25,087 bases of DNA from NCBI GenBank assembly GCA_002428385.1, contig DIWB01000013.1:19788-44874 (forward strand). The letters run 5' to 3'. How positions within the stretch are numbered: the first letter of the stretch is position 1; every line of letters starts with the position of its first letter. Under the pieces are notes generated by a model. It was given only the letters and a program-made list of their open reading frames with translations, searched no databases and was not told where the DNA came from. Positions 17,066 to 25,087 of this stretch are shown one piece after another. Source of the stretch: Bacteroidales bacterium UBA6117. Lineage in GTDB: Bacteria; Bacteroidota; Bacteroidia; Bacteroidales; VadinHA17. The position numbers and the translations under genes are program-made.

Positions 17066-17177
17066 GTAAAGGTAAAGGCGTAAAGGTTTAAAGGTGTAAA
17101 GGCGTAAAGGCGTAAAGGCGTAAAGGCATAAAGGTATAAAGCCGTTAAGCCGTTGAGCCGTTATGTGCCGTTACGCC
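17066..17177. repeat. Degenerate 8-bp tandem array (consensus GTAAAGGC)
   Basis: About 14 units run without interruption. The core has four adjacent GTAAAGGC copies from 17096 to 17127. Toward the right the units drift to ATAAAGCC, GTTAAGCC, GTTGAGCC and GTTACGCC, and one unit (17160-17169) has 10 bp. The last unit ends on the base that starts the stop codon of the nSTAND gene on the minus strand. The rest of the 295-nt gap to gpmI holds the inverted repeat at 16914-16971 and nothing else I can identify. Confidence 0.85.
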
Positions 17178-20100
17178 TACCTTATTTGTTTTATCCTTAT
17201 CCTGAGATCAGCCCCCTCACATGTTTCCTCATAGGCAATATCCTTTCCGACATAGGCTAACCATTCTTCAGGAGTGAAGTTTCTGGTGACATATGTACAG
17301 CCGTCGGCTGCAAAGGTGTCGGCAAATGCCGGGCGCGCTATCATCTTCGGTTTTTCCGAAGCCACTGCTGAAAGGATGACTGCGCCGTCGGGACTGAAAT
17401 CGAATGACACTACAACACCTTCGTTGTCGGTGAAGGTTACCGGAGCGGCAGTAAGGTCACCTGTATCCCATAGTTTGAGGGTACCGTCTGTTCCGGCAGT
17501 TGCCATCTGGGAATTGTTGCCGTTGAAGCGGATATCGTTAATTTCGCCCTGGTGAGCCTTGAATCCCGTTATCCGCTCTCCCAGTGCAATGTCCCACAAC
17601 TCAATGGTTCCGTCATCATAGCCCACCGCAATACGGTCATCATCGGGTTTGAACCTTATATTCCGGATCTTCCTGCCATCCGATTCAATTATCAGATTTC
17701 TGCCGTTCTGACCGGGGTTCCAGACCAGACCTTTCCCCTGATCGCTGATACCGGCAATATAGTTGTCATTCAGAGAGAGAGCTATTGATGTTATCTGCAT
17801 TCCTCCGGTCGCGATGTCGGTAGAAGTCCTGGCGGTGAGATCCCATTTCAGTACCTTCCCGTCGAGGGCGGCTGAATAGAGGTATTTGCCATCGTATGAG
17901 AATACAAGCGACTGTATCTTACCTGTATGGCCGTTCAGTTCAAATCCCTTATCATTTCCTTCAACCGGCAGTACCCCAATTTTATTATCCGCTCCTCCGA
18001 AAGCCAGCCAGTCTGATTCAGGACTGACCGACATCACATCGACAACCTCATCTCCGGAGTAGACGACCCTGAAACTCTGATCTTCCGCGGCCATGTCCCA
18101 TCTGAGTATATTCCCCCTGGAGTCGGAGGAGAAAAATTCATTTTTACCTGGTATGAAGGCTATGCTCCTAGCATGGCTGTCCATACCTGTGAAGTTTTTT
18201 ATTCTGGCGCTTCCCTTGTTCTTTGCTAAGTTATAGAGGCCTGCATATATATCGGCATCATTCCTGCTTCCGTTGTTTCTGCTGTTGAAGAGGTATGCCT
18301 GATAAGCCAGAAGAGGCTGCAGCTCATCTTCCATGGGAACCTGCAGTGATCTGAGCGACATCGATTTTGCTACCGAGACCATTCGTAAACGCTGAGTCTC
18401 GTCTTTAAGCCTGATGGCTGAATCGGCCATCATTTTTGCGAGACCGCCTTCCCTGATGGCGATCTTCGACTCCCTGACAATACTTTCAATTTGCCGGCGG
18501 CCCGATACGATCTCATTCTCGGCTTTAAGGCGGAGCATTCTCTCGTTGTCCTGCTCCAGCCGGGCAGCAGCAGCCACCGAGTCGGACAACAGCGATTGCA
18601 CAAGTGCGGCTGATGCATATTCCTCGGCGAGGGACTTCCGGGCTTCAACTTCCATTTTCTGCTTCTCGACTATCCTGCGCTTTTTATCTGAGGATAGCTT
18701 TGAACCCAATGCAATCAGTGTTATCAATCCTGCTAAAATAGCCAGGCCTCCGAAGATCGAGGATATTATCCTTATCCTTTTAAGTCTCCACCTGTTATGC
18801 CTGACCTTTCTCTCTTCCGATTCGAGATACTCCTTCTCGCTGGTCCGCAGAAAAACCATGGCCCTCTCGAAAGCAGGATCGTGTTTAACCGCCCAGGAAA
18901 GTGTGGGCTTGTTTTGTTCGCGCCAGTTCAGCGCAAGCTGGAGCTCTGGCTGTTTAAGCAGTCCTGCCTTCCCCTGCTGGTACAGTGCCGATGTCTCTGA
19001 CAGTCTGAGATACATCTGAACCGAAGCGGATTCCCCGGCTACCCATTGCCGCAGACGAGCCCACAGGAGAATGATGCTCTCGTGCGACAGATCGACTATT
19101 GAATTATCGTCGAGGGGAACAGAATAATGAGGTGTAAGAACAGATATTGCCGGGTTGCGGAATTCCTCCACCACCTGTATCAGTTCATCGTAACCGCACT
19201 GGATTGCCGATCTGAGGCTCTTTATTGTCAAAGGCAATCTTATACCCTTGTTATCAGGTCCGGGTCCGGTTATATTTTTAAAAAGGCGTTCGCAGATAAG
19301 CTTTCCCCTGGCATCCAGTACTTCATACAGCTCATCGGCATGCCGCGATATTGAATCCCTTATTGTGCCGATAGCGAAGTAATCGGAGAAATCGATAGGT
19401 CTGCCGGGTTCATCGAGTTCCTTCCACCGGAGCCAGGTTCTCATAAGCGCATGCTGAAGGATGGGCAGCTGGTAATCAGGGCCGCTGACCTCACTCACAA
19501 GAAGGTCTACCAGATCAGGATCGATTTCGGCTCCTATTGTTTTTACAGGACCGACAATGGCTTCCTTCATGGATTCTCTGTTCATCCTGGAAACCATGTA
19601 ACTGCTTCCGTTGATCAGATTTGTAAATCCCCGGTTTTGGGAACATTCGGTTACGAGGTCCGACCTGATTGCTACTACAAGATAAATATCGGGGTTATTG
19701 TGCGACACCGAATTTGTAAGAAGATTTAAAAACCTGTTCACTTCCCGGTCGCGATCCGGGATTGACTGAAATGATCCGTCCCTGAACAGCTCCTCGAACT
19801 GGTCAATGAAAAGGAGCGTCTTTCCGCTGAAACGGGCCCGGGCATTCCTTACTATATCTCCTATCCCGTCAGGTTCTTCCTTAAGCAGTCTCAGTATCTC
19901 ATTTCCCGGTTCTTTTTCAGTATCCCTGGCGTAGCCATTTCCTGCCAGTGCGGCGGCAAGATTCCGGAGAGGGTCGCTTCCCGGTCTGACTGTCAGTATC
20001 CGCCACTTCGTATCTCCCGAATCGGAAAGGCTTTTTATCCTGGGTATCAATCCGCTGAGAACGAGCGAAGATTTTCCGCTTCCTGACGCTCCGGTAATTG

Positions 20101-20245
20101 CCACAAACCTGTTTCTCAGGAGCTTGAGGAAGATATCCTCACTTTCTCTGTCGCGCCCGAAGAAATACTCGCTCTCTTCCGGAGTGAATGGTCTTAAACC
20201 CGGGAAGGGACTGAACGATTCGTCTAAATGTAAGCCGGAAGTCAT
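17177..20245 (-). CDS. Membrane-anchored nSTAND NTPase with WD40 repeats
   Basis: The 1022-residue product begins with the nSTAND1 hallmark PFPGLRPFTPEESEYFFGRD (13-32), then Walker A GASGSGKS (52-59), Walker B TLLFIDQFEELF (143-154) and a sensor-like VVAIRSDL (190-197). The NTPase module closes with DLSHESIILLWARLRQW (385-401). One hydrophobic segment at about 493-514 is followed by a long charged coiled coil (516-620). WD40 repeats occupy about 685-930 (for example FNGNNSQMATAGTDGTLKLWD), and the C-terminus has FTPEEWLAYVG and YEETC, an ending often seen on such WD40 proteins. STAND proteins are ATP-dependent switches in signalling, cell death and phage defence. No N-terminal effector is present. 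It starts 12 nt after the HEAT gene. Similar proteins are sometimes annotated as HatR-like; I would not transfer that name. Confidence 0.92.
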   Translation of the reverse strand: MTSGLHLDESFSPFPGLRPFTPEESEYFFGRDRESEDIFLKLLRNRFVAITGASGSGKSSLVLSGLIPRIKSLSDSGDTKWRILTVRPGSDPLRNLAAALAGNGYARDTEKEPGNEILRLLKEEPDGIGDIVRNARARFSGKTLLFIDQFEELFRDGSFQSIPDRDREVNRFLNLLTNSVSHNNPDIYLVVAIRSDLVTECSQNRGFTNLINGSSYMVSRMNRESMKEAIVGPVKTIGAEIDPDLVDLLVSEVSGPDYQLPILQHALMRTWLRWKELDEPGRPIDFSDYFAIGTIRDSISRHADELYEVLDARGKLICERLFKNITGPGPDNKGIRLPLTIKSLRSAIQCGYDELIQVVEEFRNPAISVLTPHYSVPLDDNSIVDLSHESIILLWARLRQWVAGESASVQMYLRLSETSALYQQGKAGLLKQPELQLALNWREQNKPTLSWAVKHDPAFERAMVFLRTSEKEYLESEERKVRHNRWRLKRIRIISSIFGGLAILAGLITLIALGSKLSSDKKRRIVEKQKMEVEARKSLAEEYASAALVQSLLSDSVAAAARLEQDNERMLRLKAENEIVSGRRQIESIVRESKIAIREGGLAKMMADSAIRLKDETQRLRMVSVAKSMSLRSLQVPMEDELQPLLAYQAYLFNSRNNGSRNDADIYAGLYNLAKNKGSARIKNFTGMDSHARSIAFIPGKNEFFSSDSRGNILRWDMAAEDQSFRVVYSGDEVVDVMSVSPESDWLAFGGADNKIGVLPVEGNDKGFELNGHTGKIQSLVFSYDGKYLYSAALDGKVLKWDLTARTSTDIATGGMQITSIALSLNDNYIAGISDQGKGLVWNPGQNGRNLIIESDGRKIRNIRFKPDDDRIAVGYDDGTIELWDIALGERITGFKAHQGEINDIRFNGNNSQMATAGTDGTLKLWDTGDLTAAPVTFTDNEGVVVSFDFSPDGAVILSAVASEKPKMIARPAFADTFAADGCTYVTRNFTPEEWLAYVGKDIAYEETCEGADLRIRIKQIR

Positions 20246-20257
20246 AACTGAGTTAAA

Positions 20258-21985
20258 TTATCCTTCGTGTTTATCTATATAACGGAAAATACCGAAAGAA
20301 CTTTCAGGACAATGAAAGTCAAATTCGCTTACACTTTTAAGCGGAAGGACATAGCAGAAGTTACATGCTGATCGGATATCGCGGGCTATCCTGCCCGGAT
20401 CAGTCAGATCTTCATGGCTGACATGGATCTCAGGTTCGCTGTTTTCGTCAGAAAATGACCACATTACGGTATCTGACGGCTGGGAGTATATTCCACGCTG
20501 ATCATTTCTTGCAAAGACAAGCTTTTCGGCAAGAATGAGCAGGTCATCCTCTTTTATTTGTCCGAAGGATGAAGCCAGGAATCTTACCTTATCAAAAATC
20601 AGCTCCCTGTCATTTGTCTGGTCGGAGACTACCCTGTCGAGGTGCATCCTGTTCTTTTCAGGAATTCTTGAGGAAGTCGATCTGTAGAGCTCCATTGAAG
20701 ATCTTGACAGAAGGAGTGCCGCTTCCTCCCTAAGGATCTGATCGGGACTGAAAAGCAGGGCAGCGACAGATTCCCCGAGACCGGGTTCCTCAAGGGAAGG
20801 AATACTCCGCAGAGCGCAGGCCTTGGTCCACACACCGAGAAGATTGTAGTCGCAGTTGATCATATCCTCAACGAGCCCGTTAACAGTGGGTATCCCGAGG
20901 GGGAACCACTGCTGAAGTTTTTTAAAAGTCTTTCTCCTGCTTCCCTTCTCATCGGGAAGGCCGAAGATCAGGGATGTCATTTCCGGGATGGGGTTGTTTC
21001 CATCCTCCTCCACCTTTTCATGGTAAACCAGGTGAAGAATTTTGAGGAGGTAGTCCTTCCACCTTACATATTCCTTTTTCAGCTCGTCTGAAAGGAATCC
21101 GTTTTTCCCCTCCTCCAGCGGTATCAGAATGGAGATGATCCATGTCAGGGTACCGAATGTTTCATTAATGCTTGCCTTAAGCCGTTCCTTCCCGGTCTCA
21201 TTCAGGCTGAATCCGGAGGCTAAAAGTGTGTCAAGCGACATTTCTCTTACAAGTCTGGAGTTCGACGACAACCTCTCGACCAGGAACGAAAGATCGGCCG
21301 GCTGATGTATCTCCGACATCAGCCTCAGGAGGACCTTGCTTGTATTAACATTTCCTGCGGTCTTCAGATAGCATCTGTCAATATCCCTTGCAACTGAAGG
21401 GCCCAGGCTAAGCATCACCGCGTAAGCATCACTCTCAATACCGGGCAGATTAAGGCATTCGCAAACCTCCTGTATCATGTCTGTCATCCTGAACTTACCG
21501 ATGAGGAAGAGAGCCAGTCTCTTCAGTTCCGGCGATTTATCCTTCAGCAGTTTAAGTATCTCTGTCGTTTGCGGGTATCTTGTTCCGGCAAGGGTAACAC
21601 GGGCATTCTCTGCCCTGGTGAATTCGTTGGACGGCGCTGTATTTTTAAGGGCAGTGTCACCGGATTCTGTATGTGAGAGTATCCTATCAGACGCTTCGGA
21701 TGCTTTGCGGCGAATTCCTTCGTCGAGGTTTGCCGAAGCCGCAACTTTCTGTAGTGCAGGAAGGAGGTTTCTGTCGCGGAAAGCAACAGCGTAGGCGAAC
21801 AGCTCCTCGTAGAACCATCTGTTCCTGACAGCGCCGATTGCAGACAAATCGCCCGTTTCGAGCCAGTAAAGCTTTTTTCTGAAAAGAGTCTTGCCTGCAA
21901 ACTTGTTTGTCAGGATTTCCCATTCGCCGGTTGAGGGAACGACCTCCATCTTCGCGGGGGGTAGTACGAAATGTCTGATTCCCAT
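20258..21985 (-). CDS. HEAT-repeat protein, resembling the soluble half of Npt-type transporter fusions
   Basis: The 575-residue product is mostly alpha-helical without a signal peptide or clear membrane segment. Helical HEAT-like pairs are visible at about 57-105, 138-180, 215-260 and 380-440 (for example SPDQILREEAALLLSRSSME). The segment about 305-375 and the C-terminal DKVRFLASSFGQIKEDDLLI region (465-484) recall the HEAT part and the lead-in to a cyclic-nucleotide-binding domain in Npt1/Npt2-type MFS-HEAT proteins. The cNMP core itself (GE..A signature) is not seen, and there is no membrane domain upstream: aroK ends 56 nt away. It may be a soluble paralogue or a remnant. Its tight 12-nt spacing to the nSTAND gene suggests joint function, perhaps as a partner. 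The family assignment is tentative; the HEAT call is firmer. Confidence 0.65.
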   Translation of the reverse strand: MGIRHFVLPPAKMEVVPSTGEWEILTNKFAGKTLFRKKLYWLETGDLSAIGAVRNRWFYEELFAYAVAFRDRNLLPALQKVAASANLDEGIRRKASEASDRILSHTESGDTALKNTAPSNEFTRAENARVTLAGTRYPQTTEILKLLKDKSPELKRLALFLIGKFRMTDMIQEVCECLNLPGIESDAYAVMLSLGPSVARDIDRCYLKTAGNVNTSKVLLRLMSEIHQPADLSFLVERLSSNSRLVREMSLDTLLASGFSLNETGKERLKASINETFGTLTWIISILIPLEEGKNGFLSDELKKEYVRWKDYLLKILHLVYHEKVEEDGNNPIPEMTSLIFGLPDEKGSRRKTFKKLQQWFPLGIPTVNGLVEDMINCDYNLLGVWTKACALRSIPSLEEPGLGESVAALLFSPDQILREEAALLLSRSSMELYRSTSSRIPEKNRMHLDRVVSDQTNDRELIFDKVRFLASSFGQIKEDDLLILAEKLVFARNDQRGIYSQPSDTVMWSFSDENSEPEIHVSHEDLTDPGRIARDIRSACNFCYVLPLKSVSEFDFHCPESSFGIFRYIDKHEG

Positions 21986-22041
21986 AAACCTGAAATGTTT
22001 TATTCAACAACCTAAAATTAAGAAATCCGGCAGATAAATCA

Positions 22042-22563
22042 CTATCCTAACCTGTTCTTTATCAACGAAAGCAGGGCTGAAATATTTCCCCTTTCAATTT
22101 CTATTGTTATTTCGGCCCTTGAGTACCAGAGTTCGCGTTCATTCAGTAAGGCACTTATATACCCCGGCAATTCCTTTTTTCCGATATTCTTCAGCAAAGG
22201 GCGCCCGGCAGTTGACCTTGAGAGACGTCTGTTCAGTTTTTCGGGAGTCATCTTCAGATAAACTGTAAGGCCGTTCTTCAGCATGAATTCCATATTACCG
22301 AAGAAGCATGGAGTGCCTCCGCCAGTGGAAATAACTGTATTCCTGTTATTTCCAATTTCTCTCAATGCATTGGATTCGACAGTCCTGAACCACTCCTCTC
22401 CCCTTTCGGCAAAAATTTTCGCGACTGACATCCCGTTATCCCTCTCAATAAGTTCATCGAGATCGATAAATGACCAGCCCAGGCGCGAAGCGAGCTTCCT
22501 GCCCGCGGTGGTCTTTCCGCTTCCCATGAATCCGACAAGGAATATTCTGTCAGTAGTATGCAT
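22042..22563 (-). CDS. aroK: Shikimate kinase
   Basis: The 173-residue enzyme phosphorylates shikimate to shikimate 3-phosphate on the way to chorismate. It carries the P-loop VGFMGSGKTTAG (10-21), the shikimate-binding DLDELIE (34-40) with Asp36, the RxxE segment FRTVESNAL with Arg60, the GGG loop STGGGTP (79-85) and the lid Arg in STAGRPLL (117-124). Length is typical. The ATG overlaps the stop codon of parC by one base (TGATG), so it is probably translated by coupling. The grouping of aroK with parC is positional rather than a shared pathway. Confidence 0.97.
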   Translation of the reverse strand: MHTTDRIFLVGFMGSGKTTAGRKLASRLGWSFIDLDELIERDNGMSVAKIFAERGEEWFRTVESNALREIGNNRNTVISTGGGTPCFFGNMEFMLKNGLTVYLKMTPEKLNRRLSRSTAGRPLLKNIGKKELPGYISALLNERELWYSRAEITIEIERGNISALLSLIKNRLG

Positions 22564-25087
22564 CAGAGCTCCAACTTCATCTGCGCCGGATCTGATGGCT
22601 TACCATTATGTGGTTGTTCCTCCTCCTCCTGCTCATCCTCAACCGGCGACTGTGATTCCTTTTTTACTACAGGTTCTATTTCCTGAATATTATCTACCAT
22701 AAAGCTTGTAAGACGCCTGCCTTTAGCCTTGTAGCTCTTTACACCAATGAATTCGGCAACTTCAATGATCTCATTGATTCGGTCCTTATGCTTGCCCCCG
22801 AACTGGATCTCAAAGCGCGGATACTCCACCTCGGTTATGCTTATAAGCTTTGATTCAGGGTCCTCATTGATGAAGCAAAGAGGTTTTTCAGATTCCTCAA
22901 TTATGAATCGCTTAACATAATAGAACTTCTGTCCGGCATCCCAGTAAGCAGCCGAATAGACTGCCCCCTGGCGGTATTTTTCTATTATCAGGATGTTCTC
23001 CTCGAAATGGTTTGTGAGGTCAAATCCGGTCACCCTGAAGTAACCGTTCTTGGTGATGACCAGGATCTTGTCGTCGGCGCTGAATTCGCCCAGATAAAGT
23101 CCTCTTCCGTCGACGTTAAGCCTGAAGACTGCATCGTCGAACCATATCTTCCGCCCTCCCAGGGTTGAAACTCCTTTCTCCTTGAGTGATATCTTGTGAA
23201 CGGAATTCCGGGTAAGGATGTTCCCCATGGAAGTTTTTCCCTTTATCGTCAGCTGACCAAAATCAAATTCAAAAATCAGTTTTTTAAGCCTTGCCTTAGG
23301 TTTGTGGTGGACCTTGATTACTTCAGCTTCACCATTCGGATTGGCGCTGAAATACAGGATCTTAGAACCCGGGACTCCCCTGGTAAGGTTATACTCCTTG
23401 TCGCGGGTAAGTCCCGAAATGGCACATCTTTTAATATAGTACGGCCCATCCTTCCCGTCCTGGTATACAATATTATAAATGGTGCGTTCATCATTTTTCC
23501 GGAAGACCTGGGCATAGATGGGGTCGTTTCCGATGAAAATCTTATCGGCGACCTTTGTAATCAGATAACTCCCATCCTTTCGTATAACTATTATATCGTC
23601 GATGTCGGAACACTCGCAAACGAACTCATCCTTTTTCAGGCCGGTTCCGATAAAGCCCTCCTTGTAGTTGATATAGAGCCTGGCATTGTTGGCGACCACC
23701 TTTGTAGCCAGTATTGTATCGAAGCTCCTGATCTCGGTTTTTCTTTCCCTCCCTTTCCCGTATTTCTTTTTTATCTGCCTGAAATAATTGATGGCGAAGG
23801 GGATCAGATTCTTGAGGTGGTTCCTGACCTCCTCCATTTCGACATCAAGGGCTTTGATATGCTCATCCGCCTTTTTGGCGTCATATTTTGATATCCTTTT
23901 GATTTTGATTTCTGTGAGCATTATGATATCATCTCTTGTGACATCCCTCAACAGCCTTTTTCTGAAGGGTTTGAGGCCGTCGTCGATTGCCCTGATCACC
24001 GCCTCCCAGGTTTCGCACTCCTCGATATCCCTGTATATCTTTTCCTCGACGAATATTTTCTCAAGAGATGACATATGCCACTCCTCCATAAGTTCCGACA
24101 GCCTGATCTCAAGCTCGGTTTTCAGGAGTCTGACCGTGTTGTCGGTTGAGAACTTCAGAATTTCGCTTACCCCCATGAAGGAGGGTTTGCTGCCGGAAAT
24201 TACGCAGGTATTGGGAGAAATAGAGTATTCGCAATCAGTCAGTGCATAGAGGGCGTCGATGGTTTTGTCGGGCGAGATCCCCGGCATCAGATAAACCACT
24301 ATCTCTACATGGGAGGAAGTATTATCATCTATTTTTCTGATCTTGATCTTTCCCTTTTCGTTGGCCTTTATAATCGAATCGATAAGACTGGTGGTAGTTT
24401 TGCCGAAGGGAATCTCCGTGATGACCAGGGCCTTTTTGTCAATCTTCTCGATCTTTGCCCTTATCTTTACAACTCCTCCCCTTTGGCCGTCATTGTATCT
24501 GGAGACATCTATCATTCCTGCGGTCGGGAAATCGGGATAGAGAACAAATTCCTTACCCTGCAGGTAATCGATTGAAGCATCAATAATCTCGTTGAAATTA
24601 TGCGGGAGAATTTTTGAGGCGAGGCCGACAGCAATTCCTTCCACTCCCATAGCGAGCAGCAGGGGAAATTTGACCGGCAATGTGACAGGTTCCTTGTTTC
24701 TTCCGTCGTAGGAGAGTTTCCACTCGGTGGTTTTCGGGTTGAAGACCACGTCGCCTGCAAATTTCGACAGGCGGGCTTCTATGTAACGCGGCGCTGCCGC
24801 ACCGTCGCCGGTAAGAATGTTTCCCCAGTTACCCTGGGTGTCAACCAGAAGGTCCTTCTGCCCCAGCTGTACAAGTGCGTCGCCTATTGAAGCATCTCCA
24901 TGCGGGTGGAACTGCATGGTGTGCCCGATGATATTGGCAACCTTGTTGAAGCGTCCGTCATCCATTCTTTTCATGGAATGGAGTATGCGCCGCTGGACGG
25001 GCTTCAGTCCGTCGTGGAGATGCGGCACGGCGCGTTCAAGAATCACATATGAGGCATAATCGAGAAACCAGTCCTGGTACATGCCCG
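22563..25087 (-). CDS. parC: DNA topoisomerase IV subunit A (5' end beyond the window)
   Basis: The visible 840 codons cover nearly all of a type IIA topoisomerase A subunit, which breaks and rejoins DNA to decatenate chromosomes with ParE. Counting from the methionine of MYQDWFLDYASYVI, the winged-helix has HPHGDASIGDAL (59-70) and the active-site Tyr100 in GAAAPRYIEARL. The C-terminal beta-pinwheel runs from about residue 470 and ends in an acidic tail (VEDEQEEEEQ). It looks like the Bacteroidota ParC type annotated as 'gyrase/topoisomerase IV subunit A'; GyrA is the alternative name risk. The frame stays open to the edge (a GGC codon precedes the methionine), and relatives carry a further short N-terminal extension, so the true start is probably outside. 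Ala64 stands where Escherichia coli GyrA has Ser83, which I believe is normal for this group. Confidence 0.93.
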   Translation of the reverse strand, partial: GMYQDWFLDYASYVILERAVPHLHDGLKPVQRRILHSMKRMDDGRFNKVANIIGHTMQFHPHGDASIGDALVQLGQKDLLVDTQGNWGNILTGDGAAAPRYIEARLSKFAGDVVFNPKTTEWKLSYDGRNKEPVTLPVKFPLLLAMGVEGIAVGLASKILPHNFNEIIDASIDYLQGKEFVLYPDFPTAGMIDVSRYNDGQRGGVVKIRAKIEKIDKKALVITEIPFGKTTTSLIDSIIKANEKGKIKIRKIDDNTSSHVEIVVYLMPGISPDKTIDALYALTDCEYSISPNTCVISGSKPSFMGVSEILKFSTDNTVRLLKTELEIRLSELMEEWHMSSLEKIFVEEKIYRDIEECETWEAVIRAIDDGLKPFRKRLLRDVTRDDIIMLTEIKIKRISKYDAKKADEHIKALDVEMEEVRNHLKNLIPFAINYFRQIKKKYGKGRERKTEIRSFDTILATKVVANNARLYINYKEGFIGTGLKKDEFVCECSDIDDIIVIRKDGSYLITKVADKIFIGNDPIYAQVFRKNDERTIYNIVYQDGKDGPYYIKRCAISGLTRDKEYNLTRGVPGSKILYFSANPNGEAEVIKVHHKPKARLKKLIFEFDFGQLTIKGKTSMGNILTRNSVHKISLKEKGVSTLGGRKIWFDDAVFRLNVDGRGLYLGEFSADDKILVITKNGYFRVTGFDLTNHFEENILIIEKYRQGAVYSAAYWDAGQKFYYVKRFIIEESEKPLCFINEDPESKLISITEVEYPRFEIQFGGKHKDRINEIIEVAEFIGVKSYKAKGRRLTSFMVDNIQEIEPVVKKESQSPVEDEQEEEEQPHNGKPSDPAQMKLEL

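Noticed and set aside
17066..17177. Possible CRISPR array
   Set aside because: Units are 8 bp and directly adjacent with no spacers, and no cas gene is present.
18414..19019. Open frame of 201 codons on the plus strand
   Set aside because: It is antisense to the membrane and coiled-coil part of the nSTAND gene; its Ser/Leu-rich translation is a by-product of the opposite codons.
23196..23891. Open frame of 231 codons on the plus strand
   Set aside because: It lies wholly antisense to parC, whose protein is continuous and well conserved here.
24873..24908. Ala64 at the quinolone-contact serine position of ParC as a resistance mutation
   Set aside because: HPHGDASIGDAL appears to be the usual sequence of Bacteroidota ParC, so it is not evidence of an acquired change.

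Overview
The window looks like chromosomal DNA of a Bacteroidota bacterium, most likely of the order Bacteroidales in the broad sense. The evidence is two SusC/SusD outer-membrane uptake operons, a coaX-lptC-hemolysin gene order typical of the phylum, a Bacteroidota-type ParC, and promoters of the form TTTG...TAnnTTTG without clear Shine-Dalgarno sequences. Species cannot be named from the sequence alone. No tRNA, rRNA, CRISPR array, integrase, transposase or prophage gene was seen.

Layout. (1) 1-2075, plus strand: the end of coaX (type III pantothenate kinase), lptC (LPS transport lipoprotein, overlapping coaX by 17 nt), and a DUF21/CBS/CorC_HlyC membrane protein. A nested inverted repeat follows, and from there every gene lies on the minus strand. 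(2) 2139-2825: a secreted protein of unknown function. (3) 2938-7707: SusC plus a SusD of the SusD-like_2 type, with a promoter before and a strong hairpin terminator after. (4) 7978-13468: a second operon of SusC, SusD and a small surface lipoprotein with a textbook terminator. The two SusC proteins have similar first ~110 residues and different receptor domains. Neither operon carries hydrolases, sulfatases, or sigma/anti-sigma genes, so substrates cannot be assigned. (5) 13690-14205: remains of an M20 peptidase gene with its catalytic domain deleted and one in-frame stop. (6) 14206-14770: a gene-free stretch with a cluster of REP-like palindromes between two direct repeats. (7) 14771-16881: gpmI (glycolytic phosphoglycerate mutase) and a DUF3109 cysteine-rich protein, overlapping by 1 nt. 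(8) 17066-17177: a degenerate 8-bp tandem array touching the stop codon of the next gene. (9) 17177-25087: parC, aroK, a HEAT-repeat protein and a large nSTAND NTPase/WD40 protein, read in that order with gaps of -1, 56 and 12 nt.

The part most worth a second look is the HEAT/nSTAND pair at 17177-21985. The NTPase has intact Walker motifs, one membrane segment and a C-terminal WD40 domain but no recognisable effector. Its close partner looks like the soluble HEAT half of an Npt-type transporter without the membrane half. A sensing or conflict role is plausible but unproven. The other genes of regions 1, 7 and 9 are housekeeping: coenzyme A synthesis, LPS export, glycolysis, aromatic amino-acid synthesis and chromosome decatenation.
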